A DNA stretch of 59,546 nt, taken from contig JAFUBA010000177.1 of NCBI GenBank assembly GCA_017460395.1, positions 1 to 59,546 of the forward strand, read 5' to 3'. The notes beneath the pieces were generated by a model. That model saw nothing but the letters and a program-made list of their open reading frames with translations, did not search any database and was not told the origin of the DNA. Positions 33,065 to 40,106 of this stretch are shown piece by piece; within the stretch, counting starts at the first letter, position 1; each line of letters starts with the position of its first letter. Source of the stretch: Clostridia bacterium. Its GTDB lineage: Bacteria; Bacillota; Clostridia; Christensenellales; Aristaeellaceae. The position numbers and the translations under genes are program-made.

Positions 33065-33104
33065 AAAGGAGGAGGACCGGCGACAGCCGGCCCGATCAGC
33101 GATG
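33065..33104 (+). promoter_or_regulatory. GH3 ribosome-binding site with a hairpin in the spacer
   Basis: AAAGGAGGAGGA (33065-33076) is the only Shine-Dalgarno near the ATG at 33102, but it lies 25 nt away. The spacer contains CCGGC-GACA-GCCGG (33077-33090), a perfect stem-loop. Folding it leaves 11 nt between Shine-Dalgarno and start. There is no ATG, GTG or TTG between, so the start is not in doubt. Confidence 0.65.
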
Positions 33105-36100
33105 AAAGAGAAGCATTACAGCAAGAAGAGTTACTTTGCACTGCACACCTGCGTGCTGGCACTGCTGCTGGCCATATGCATCGCAGCCCAGGTGATCACA
33201 GCCAAGTGGGACAGCGTGCTGACGGACTTCTTCGGGACCGTGGGCGGTACACAGACCTCGGTGCAGGCAGGAGACTTTGTCAGCGAGTATGACAGCGAGG
33301 AAGCTCTCAGGGCCGCGCAGCTGGATCACACCCGGCGCGTGGTGGCGGAAGGTGTCGTACTGATGAAGAATGAGGACAGCTTCCTGCCCTTGAAGAGCGG
33401 TGCGCAGGTGAGCGTCTTCGGCCTGTCCTCCGCCTCCGGAAAGACCAGCGGCTCCGGCTCCGGAGATATTGAGATCGACTCCGATACGCTGGGCGGCGCG
33501 CTACAGAAGGCCGGCTTCGGCGTGAATGCCGAGCTGACAAAATTCACCGGCTCCACCAGCCATGTCCATGGCACAGGTGCTGGCCCTGGTGCTGGCGATG
33601 CCATGGGAGAATGGAAGATTGACGAGATCCCGTGGAGTGAGTACACAGACGCGGTGAAGGCCTCCTTCTCCTCCTATGCCGATGCGGCCATCGTGGTCAT
33701 TACCCGCCAGAACGGTGAGGGCAGCGACCTTCCCCGCGAGATGGGCCGCTTCGGCAACAATCCCGAAAAGCACTATCTGCAGCTCAGCGACGAGGAGCAG
33801 GCACTGCTGCTGGGCATCCGCGAGAGCGGAGCTTTTGCAGGCACGATCCTGGTCATCAACGCGGCCAACCCCATTCAGCTGCCGGAGATTGATCAGGCGG
33901 AATACGGCGTGAAGAGCGTGATGTGGTATGCGGGCACGGGCACCGACGGTATCGCCAGCGTGGCAGATATCTTCGCAGGCTTGATCAGCCCCTCCGGCCG
34001 CCTGGTGGACACATGGGCCTACGATAATCTCTCCGCGCCTGCCATGCAGAACTTCGGCGACTTCCGCTTCCTGAACGCGGACGGCACCGAGACCGGCAAT
34101 GCCTACATGAATTACGGCGAAGGCATCTATGTGGGCTATCGCTATTACGAGACCCGCTATGAGGACAGGGTGCTGGGCATGGAAAATGTGGGCGATTACG
34201 ATTATGCCTCCACCGTGCAGTTCCCCTTCGGCTTCGGCCTGTCCTACACAAGCTTTGACTGGTCTGGCTTCAGCGTGAAGCTGGACGGGGACACCGTCAC
34301 TGCTGCCGTCACCGTGAAGAACACCGGCAGCATGGCCGGCAAGGATGTGGTGGAAATCTACGCGCAGGCTCCCTATACGGCGGGCGGCGTGGAAAAGTCT
34401 GCCGTCGTGCTGGCTGGCTATGCGAAAACAAAGGAACTGAAGGCCGGCGAGAGCGAGAAGGTGACCGTGTCCTTTGACCTGAAGGACATTGCCTCCTACG
34501 ATTTTGCTACGAACAAGACCTGGATCCTGGACGCCGGCACCTACTATGTGACCGCCGGACGGGATGCGCACGACGCGGTGAACAACGTCCTGGCTGCCAA
34601 GGGCAGGACGGCCGCCGACGGCATGACCGAAGAGGGCAGCGCCGCGATGGCGGGCACCTTCGAGGTGAGTGCCGTGCGCCTGCTGGACACCTCCGTGACA
34701 GGCGCGAAGGTCATCAATCAGTTTGACAGTGATGTCCTGCCCGATGCGGCGTACCTTTCCCGCAGCAACTGGGCGATGATGGACAACGGCGGCCTGCGCT
34801 ACTCCACCGAGGAGCGGGCCGGCATTTCCAAGAACACCGATGCGGCAGGCACCGCGGGCACGGCCATCATCAGCGATGAGGTGGCAGCGGGCTTCGCAAG
34901 GAAAGGCGCGGACAGCGTCGATCTGGCCGCGCTCGCAGCCCAGGATTTCCCGTCCAAGGAAGATTACATCTACGGTGCGGAGGTGGAGGAGCCGCTGACC
35001 CTGGTCTCCATGAGGGGCAAGGCCTACGACGATCCCCAGTGGGAGGAACTCATCAACCAGACCAAGCTCTCCGAGCAGCACAGCCTCTTTAACAACTCTG
35101 GCTACGGCACCAAGGCCATCGAGGCCATCCAGAAGCCCAAGACCTTTGAATATGACGGCCCGGCAGGCATCTCCAACTTCATCACCGGCAAGAGCGGATT
35201 TGGCTATGCCCGCACCATCACCCTGGCCGCCACCTGGAACCAGGAGCTGGCTGCCGAGTTCGGAAAACTGATCGGCGAGGATGCCATCCTCACCAGGACA
35301 GCCGGCTGGTATGCTCCTGCGACCAACATCCACCGTACGCCCTTCTCCGGCCGTAACTTCGAGTACTTTTCTGAGGATCCACTGCAGTCCGGCGTGATCA
35401 CCGCAGCGGTCATCCGGGAGGCACAGGCCAAGGGCTGCTATGTGTACATGAAGCACTTTGCCCTCAATGACCAGGAGACCAACCGCTCCGCCTACCACCA
35501 GGTGGCGGTGTTCTCCCAGGAGCAGGCCATTCGTGAGATCTACCTCAAGCCCTTCCAGATGGGCGTGGAGGACGGTGACGCACACGGCATCATGCTGGCC
35601 ATGAACCGCATTGGCACCACCTGGACCGGCGACCACTACAACCTGCTGACCAACGTGACCCGTGGTGAATGGGGTTTCAGCGGCATCTTCATTACGGACT
35701 ACCTCGGAAGCATGGATGTGGAGATGATCGACAAGTATCTGGCAGCTGGCGGCGATCTGATCCTCTCCACCAGCGAGCTGAAGCTCTCCGATGTAAAGCA
35801 GAACTGGTGCCGCGCCTACCTGCGCGATTCCATGCACCGTGTGCTGTATCAGCAGGCCAACAGCCTGGCGGTCAACGGTCTGGGCGGGGAGGACGTGAAG
35901 TTCGAGGTCGGAACCCCCATCTACAAGATCGCACTCTGGACCCTGAGCGGGCTTCTGGCCGTCTACCTGATCTACAGCGTGATCAGGATGATCCAGTATG
36001 GCCGCATGACGGAGCAGCAGTTTGCGGACAGCCGCGAGCGCACCAAAAAGGCCCGCAGGATCAAGAACATTGTTCTGGTCGTGATCCTTCTGGCCCTGGT

Positions 36101-36155
36101 GGTGGTCTTCTTCGTGGTCTACTTCCCGCTGCTGCAGAAGGCCTTCCTGATCTGA
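33102..36155 (+). CDS. Membrane-anchored GH3 beta-glucosidase with swapped domain order
   Basis: 1017 residues. An N-terminal membrane helix (about 13-33) is followed by the GH3 C-terminal (sandwich) domain first (GVVLMKNEDSFLPL, WYAGTGTDGIASVADIFAG, SGRLVDTWAY), then an fnIII-like domain (about 345-445) and last the (beta/alpha)8 barrel (about 600-930) with YAPATNIHRTPFSGRNFEYFSEDP, KHFALNDQE and the nucleophile Asp866 in GIFITDYLG. This inverted order is known in some ruminal and clostridial GH3 enzymes. Two further helices near 945-970 and 990-1012 anchor the C-terminus. The enzyme should face outward and release glucose from beta-glucans or cello-oligosaccharides. Confidence 0.92.
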   Translation: MKEKHYSKKSYFALHTCVLALLLAICIAAQVITAKWDSVLTDFFGTVGGTQTSVQAGDFVSEYDSEEALRAAQLDHTRRVVAEGVVLMKNEDSFLPLKSGAQVSVFGLSSASGKTSGSGSGDIEIDSDTLGGALQKAGFGVNAELTKFTGSTSHVHGTGAGPGAGDAMGEWKIDEIPWSEYTDAVKASFSSYADAAIVVITRQNGEGSDLPREMGRFGNNPEKHYLQLSDEEQALLLGIRESGAFAGTILVINAANPIQLPEIDQAEYGVKSVMWYAGTGTDGIASVADIFAGLISPSGRLVDTWAYDNLSAPAMQNFGDFRFLNADGTETGNAYMNYGEGIYVGYRYYETRYEDRVLGMENVGDYDYASTVQFPFGFGLSYTSFDWSGFSVKLDGDTVTAAVTVKNTGSMAGKDVVEIYAQAPYTAGGVEKSAVVLAGYAKTKELKAGESEKVTVSFDLKDIASYDFATNKTWILDAGTYYVTAGRDAHDAVNNVLAAKGRTAADGMTEEGSAAMAGTFEVSAVRLLDTSVTGAKVINQFDSDVLPDAAYLSRSNWAMMDNGGLRYSTEERAGISKNTDAAGTAGTAIISDEVAAGFARKGADSVDLAALAAQDFPSKEDYIYGAEVEEPLTLVSMRGKAYDDPQWEELINQTKLSEQHSLFNNSGYGTKAIEAIQKPKTFEYDGPAGISNFITGKSGFGYARTITLAATWNQELAAEFGKLIGEDAILTRTAGWYAPATNIHRTPFSGRNFEYFSEDPLQSGVITAAVIREAQAKGCYVYMKHFALNDQETNRSAYHQVAVFSQEQAIREIYLKPFQMGVEDGDAHGIMLAMNRIGTTWTGDHYNLLTNVTRGEWGFSGIFITDYLGSMDVEMIDKYLAAGGDLILSTSELKLSDVKQNWCRAYLRDSMHRVLYQQANSLAVNGLGGEDVKFEVGTPIYKIALWTLSGLLAVYLIYSVIRMIQYGRMTEQQFADSRERTKKARRIKNIVLVVILLALVVVFFVVYFPLLQKAFLI

Positions 36156-36192
36156 TCCCCCCGGATTGATCCGGAAAACAAGTAAGAATACA

Positions 36193-36229
36193 GCCGCCGC
36201 GCCTCCAAGGGGAAGCGCGGCGGCCGTTT
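36193..36229 (+). terminator. Terminator after the GH3 gene
   Basis: GCCGCCGCGC (36193-36202) pairs with GCGCGGCGGC (36215-36224), then CGTTTTG. It separates the GH3 gene from the convergent DUF4179 gene. Confidence 0.85.
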
Positions 36230-36274
36230 TGCGGTTAGGACAGAAACCGGGGAAGACCGACGGATCAGTTTCTC

Positions 36275-37456
36275 TTACTCTGCGGTCTGTTCCATGGAGA
36301 TCGCTTCGTCCATGTGCTCTCCGCTCCTGAAATACTCCGGCACCAGAGACAGTCCGTCATGATTCTCCAGGCCTGGGAAAAGCAGCTTGAAATACAGATC
36401 CTTCGTCCCTTCCGTGCGGATGGACTGGGTGCCGTCCCGGCTGATCAGAATGCCGCCCTGATACAGGCTCCAGCCTTCAATGATATCCAGCTCATCATCG
36501 TTTTCCCAGGTATTCCAGATGTTCACCCACTTTTCCGGCACGGTCATATGAACGATTCCCTTCAGATCCACCCTGCCGGAAGCAAGCTCCGCCTGTGCCT
36601 GGTAGATGTCAGTCTCACCAGATCCTCTCAGGAAAGCATAGTGATCATTGTGATTGAGGGTAAAGAGGACGTCCGTATTTTCTCCTCTTTGATACAGGCG
36701 CTTACAGGTCGTTCCATCCTGGAACCAGATGTCATTTCCGCGGAATAGGACAGCCTTGAATGTCAGTGTATCTGAGACCCGATCCGCGGGGATCTCACAT
36801 TCCTTCCAGCCAATGATGCTCCCATCCTCCTGAAGAACATCACTGCCATCTGTAATGTCCAGATAGGTGCCATCCTCCAGGAATAAACCGTCATGAAGGG
36901 ATGCCTCATGGGATGTGCCCCAGCGCTGATCCTCGCCATTCAGCCATGTATACAGCCTCTGAAGCTCGGGAATATCACTCCCGAATGTCTCAGAAGCGAT
37001 GGTGTTTTCAAGTACATCAGACCATGTATAGTCTTCCTCCGGTGCGCCTTCATGGAGCTCCACCGAGTACAGATTTCCGCTCAGATGATACGAGACAAAT
37101 ACCCGGTTTCCCTCGTAGTACGCCTGGCCGATTTCGATAGAAATGCCATCATCCGTCACGAGAGACACAGACATCGGTTCAGCCACTTCATCCAGCTGCG
37201 CCAGCCGCTGATCCGTAGTCTGATGTTGTGCCAGTTCACCAAATAAGCCAAAACCGGCAGCGAGCGCGGCAGTCATCGATATGATGACCAGAGCAATGAC
37301 AAGCACTGCAGATGCAGAAATCTTTTTCACCATGGGTTCTTCTCCTCTCGCTTTTCGCGCAATCTGGTATTGGAGCGAAGGCGCATGGTCAATTTCCCTC
37401 GTGCAGTCATCAATTGCCTCACGGATGCGCTGCATGATCTCCTGATCACTTTTCAT
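36275..37456 (-). CDS. DUF4179 membrane protein, probable anti-sigma factor
   Basis: 393 residues. A cytoplasmic N-terminus of about 50 residues (IREAIDDCTREIDHAPSLQYQIARKARGE), one membrane helix (about 46-70, ASAVLVIALVIISMTAALAAGFGLF), and a long outer domain with the DUF4179 pattern TDDGISIEIGQAYYEGNRVFVSYHLSGN. Proteins of this type follow ECF sigma genes and hold the sigma factor at the membrane. It overlaps the sigma gene by 11 nt. The signal is unknown. Confidence 0.85.
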   Translation of the reverse strand: MKSDQEIMQRIREAIDDCTREIDHAPSLQYQIARKARGEEPMVKKISASAVLVIALVIISMTAALAAGFGLFGELAQHQTTDQRLAQLDEVAEPMSVSLVTDDGISIEIGQAYYEGNRVFVSYHLSGNLYSVELHEGAPEEDYTWSDVLENTIASETFGSDIPELQRLYTWLNGEDQRWGTSHEASLHDGLFLEDGTYLDITDGSDVLQEDGSIIGWKECEIPADRVSDTLTFKAVLFRGNDIWFQDGTTCKRLYQRGENTDVLFTLNHNDHYAFLRGSGETDIYQAQAELASGRVDLKGIVHMTVPEKWVNIWNTWENDDELDIIEGWSLYQGGILISRDGTQSIRTEGTKDLYFKLLFPGLENHDGLSLVPEYFRSGEHMDEAISMEQTAE

Positions 37457-37970
37457 CCCCTTCGCCTCCTTCCAGTTCAGTTCTCAGTTTTTGCTTTGCC
37501 TTATGGATTCTGCTGGAAACAGCAGCCTCTGTCAGGTTCAGCATCTTTGCAATCTCCTTGATGCGGTACCCCTCATAGAAATACAGCAGAACGACTTCCA
37601 TGTATTTGGGCTTCAGCTTCATGATCGCCATCGTCAGCGCGATATGTTCATCGCTGGGTGAGGCAGAGGCCATAAAGGACAACTGGTCCAGGGAAATCCG
37701 GCGATCGATGTACCGGTACCATGCACTCCGCCTGTAATCCCTGCAGCAGTTGATGGCGATGGTCGTCAGCCAGGTCTTCTCACTGCTGTCGCCCCGAAAG
37801 GAATCCATGCTTTTGAATGCCTTCAAAAAAGTCTCCTGCACCACATCCTCTGCGGCTATTCGGTCTCTCAGGTACACGCAGCAGATGCGGAGCAGGTCCT
37901 TTTCATATAGCTGCACCATGCGATCCAGTCGGTCTGCCGGGGTCTGATTCGGCGCCTGAATCATTCCCAA
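37446..37970 (-). CDS. ECF-type RNA polymerase sigma factor
   Basis: 174 residues. Region 2 is DLLRICCVYLRDRIAAEDVVQETFLKAFKSMDSFRGDSSEKTWLTTIAINCCRDYRR (about 27-85) and region 4 is MKLKPKYMEVVLLYFYEGYRIKEIAKMLNLTEAAVSSRIHKAKQKLR (about 115-163). It should direct RNA polymerase to stress or envelope genes. It is translationally coupled to the DUF4179 gene. Autoregulatory promoter not identified. Confidence 0.93.
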   Translation of the reverse strand: MGMIQAPNQTPADRLDRMVQLYEKDLLRICCVYLRDRIAAEDVVQETFLKAFKSMDSFRGDSSEKTWLTTIAINCCRDYRRSAWYRYIDRRISLDQLSFMASASPSDEHIALTMAIMKLKPKYMEVVLLYFYEGYRIKEIAKMLNLTEAAVSSRIHKAKQKLRTELEGGEGDEK

Positions 37971-38281
37971 CGCGGATCACCTCCTCAGTCATATAGACGA
38001 TGAGCAGCGCCAAAACTTAACTTTCCAGGAAAAACATTTTCACGCCAAGATTCCACAGGCTGTATGCTGCAAAACTGAAGCCTGTTCACAGGCTGATCAA
38101 ATGAACAACTTTCGTGACAGGACAATGGAAATCATCAACCATGATCTGATCTGCGCATAAGACGTGAGTCGGCGGGGAGCCCTCGCCGTTTTCGACCTTG
38201 TGCAAAAAATATTTCAGACAGCAACTCATTTTCACGATTTCGTGATATGATATACGCGGCCACAAGCAGGAGGTTTCATCT
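37971..38281. other. Intergenic region between sigma factor and DUF4160 remnant
   Basis: No gene seen. It must hold the sigma gene promoter (minus strand) and a promoter for the DUF4160/DUF2442 genes; ATATGATATAC near 38245 could contain the -10 box of the latter. Confidence 0.4.
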
Positions 38282-38495
38282 GTGCCGGTACTGCCCGGAT
38301 TTTACGGGATCATCATTCTTATGTATTTCCAGCAAGCAGAGCATAATCCGCCGCACGTCCATGCCCTCTACGGCGATGATATGCCGTCCACTGACATTCA
38401 GACGGGCGAAGTGCTGGAGGGCAGCAAGCCACAAGACCGATCTTCTGCATATGTGGGAGACGCAGGAGTTTAAGTCCCTTTCTCCCCTTGAATAA
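38282..38495 (+). pseudogene. Degenerate DUF4160 gene (toxin-type partner)
   Basis: From GTG 38282 (AGGAGG 8 nt upstream) the first 45 codons read MPVLPGFYGIIILMYFQQAEHNPPHVHALYGDD...GEVLEGS, a normal DUF4160 start with the HNPPHVHA motif. The frame then slips; the next frame carries KTDLLHMWE and EFKSLSPLE, which look like the family's C-terminal part with some residues missing, ending at TAA 38493-38495 inside the Shine-Dalgarno of the next gene. The open frame itself stops at 38473. Probably inactive. Confidence 0.75.
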
Positions 38496-38507
38496 GGAGC
38501 TGATATT

Positions 38508-38954
38508 TTGTTCCATAAGGTGAAAGCGGTCAGCGCTCTGCCGGACTATCGGCTGAGCGTTCAGTTCGCAGAGGGCGTGACCAAAATCTATGATGTGAGG
38601 CCTCTGTTTGCGAAATGGCCGCCCTTCAAGTTGCTGGAGGATGCGCCAGAGCTGTTTTCCGGGGTGGAGGTCGATATGGGCGGCCACGGGATCATCTGGA
38701 ACGATGATCTTGACCTGTCCTGCGACGAGCTGTTTGAAAACGGCGAAGCAGTTAAGACGCCCTTTGACGGGCTCATGGCCTTTACTGACGCCACCCAACT
38801 ATGGGGGCTGAACGAAAGTACGCTGCGCAAGGCGATTGCTTACGGAAAACTTGTCAATGGCGTGGACGCCTGCAAATACGGTAAACAGTGGGTCATTTCC
38901 ATGGATGCCATGAAGCGGGAATACGGTCAGCCAAAAGCAGGCACACAAAAATGA
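38508..38954 (+). CDS. DUF2442 protein with C-terminal HTH, antitoxin-like
   Basis: 148 residues from TTG 38508 (AAGGAG 8 nt upstream). Residues 1-80 form DUF2442 (VKAVSALPDYRLSVQFAEGVTKIYDVRPLF, VEVDMGGHGIIWNDDLDLSCDELFENG). The rest, TDATQLWGLNESTLRKAIAYGKLVNGVDACKYGKQWVISMDAMKREYG, resembles a winged or MerR-like DNA-binding helper that recognises its own promoter. DUF4160/DUF2442 pairs behave as toxin-antitoxin-like modules; here only this gene is intact. Confidence 0.82.
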   Translation: MFHKVKAVSALPDYRLSVQFAEGVTKIYDVRPLFAKWPPFKLLEDAPELFSGVEVDMGGHGIIWNDDLDLSCDELFENGEAVKTPFDGLMAFTDATQLWGLNESTLRKAIAYGKLVNGVDACKYGKQWVISMDAMKREYGQPKAGTQK

Positions 38955-39367
38955 TGGTTGGAATGAAATTGAACAACTGCCATCGCAATACCGGATTCAA
39001 AAAGAATCTGAATGCGTTGAAGCAAAACGGTTCTCCGCTTCCAGAGTTCGAGACAGACGAACCACACGACTACTTCATCACCAGGCTGTTTATACGAGAA
39101 GGCTTCTATGACTATGACGATACTAATCAGGACCTTTCTGAAAAAGGGCCAGAAAAAGGGCCTGAAACCAAGTTAGATGAGATGACGGTCAGAAGTGAGG
39201 CTGTTTTGAAGGCGATCATTGCTGACAGGAAGATTTCGAGACTGAAATTAGCTAGTGAACTCAATTTAACAGAAAAGCAGGTCAGAGCTTCGATCGATAG
39301 ACTCAAAGCGGAAGGCAGAATCCATTTTGAAGGAACAGGTCGCGGAGGCTACTGGGTTGTAGACTAA
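38951..39367 (+). pseudogene. C-terminal fragment of an AlbA_2 / RecG-like transcriptional regulator
   Basis: The frame contains LKQNGSPLPEFETDEPHDYFITRLFIREGF, the hallmark end of the ATP-binding AlbA_2-type regulators, and a C-terminal winged helix (ISRLKLASELNLTEKQVRASIDRLKAEGRIHFEGTGRGGYWVV). The N-terminal 350 or so residues of the family are missing, and the preceding codons are unrelated. The ATG overlaps the DUF2442 stop by chance or by fusion. Either a remnant or a stand-alone HTH protein; remnant preferred. Confidence 0.7.
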
Positions 39368-40021
39368 CCCCCGGCCCACCTTGCTACTGTTCAAATCAGC
39401 CACGCCAAACTGCAGTACGAAAGGCAGGAAATGGGGCTGATTCGCCCTTGAATGAAGCTCGCAACATTATCCATTACTTGATGCCAGAAACCATCGAAGG
39501 CAAATCGATCGTTTGATGCCCAGAAAGCCTGTAATTACGGGCTTTTTTGCTGTTGCGGAGAGATTCTAATCCTCAGAGGTAGTGGGTATGAATCGCTATT
39601 TTATCTCTTTAACGTCTTTCAAAAATTACACCCTAGAGGACATCAATATTCGATTTCGTTGATTTTTGAATCGATATCAGCGTCAGTTAATTTGTGGATC
39701 AGTGCTTTATCAACATCATTGGAAGCTATGTTGGTGCAGATGTAATTCCGCCAGGGCAAAACGCAGAAGCAACCTGGGAATACACGTTCCTTGGAATGTC
39801 TGGAGGGATCAGAAATGGTCTGCACTTTCGGGAAGTCTCGAATGCTCCCTGACCAATCCGTGAACGCCAAACTCTCTGGTGAAAAATGGCCAATCTCTCT
39901 GGTAAAAAACTGCCAATCTCTCTGGTGAAAATAGACAAATTCTCTGCTCACTGTTGTAATTATCTGGAAAACATGTGTGTGGAGACAGTCTTTTGCAGTA
40001 CAGTCGAGAAATTCACAAACA
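39368..40021. other. Intergenic region with minisatellite and dispersed repeat
   Basis: No gene supported. GGGCTTTTTTGCTG near 39540, preceded by GCCTGTAATTACGGGC, is a probable terminator. The minus strand of 39783-39830 matches 19047-19095. A 23-nt tandem repeat follows at 39866-39934. Confidence 0.5.
39866..39934. repeat. Three tandem 23-bp repeats
   Basis: Units begin at 39866, 39889 and 39912, each starting GCCAA and carrying CTCTCTGGT followed by an A-run; a fourth degraded unit starts at 39935 (ACAAATTCTCTG). The minus strand reads FYQRDWQFF/FTREIGHF-like peptides, but as 23 is not a multiple of three the frame changes from unit to unit, so a coding role is unlikely. Confidence 0.8.
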
Positions 40022-40076
40022 GTCAATCACGATTTACTAAATCATGATTGACGAATCTGCACGAGAGCGATATGGT
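40022..40076 (+). promoter_or_regulatory. Promoter and inverted repeat ahead of the second ATPase gene
   Basis: GTCAATCACGATTTA (40022-40036) and TAAATCATGATTGAC (40038-40052) form a 31-bp near-perfect palindrome with one mismatch. Its right arm runs into TTGACG (40048-40053), which is 17 bp from TATGGT (40071-40076). ACTAAATCATGATTG is shared with the promoter of the ATPase gene at 28715-30112. Confidence 0.7.
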
Positions 40077-40106
40077 GGAGACAGTATTTGACGGAGGTGC
40101 TGTCCT

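Noticed and set aside
33501-35837. 778-codon minus-strand frame within the GH3 gene
   Set aside because: Antisense shadow; the sense strand encodes complete GH3 domains.
39866-39950. CRISPR array
   Set aside because: Units of 23 bp follow each other directly with no spacers, and no cas genes are present.
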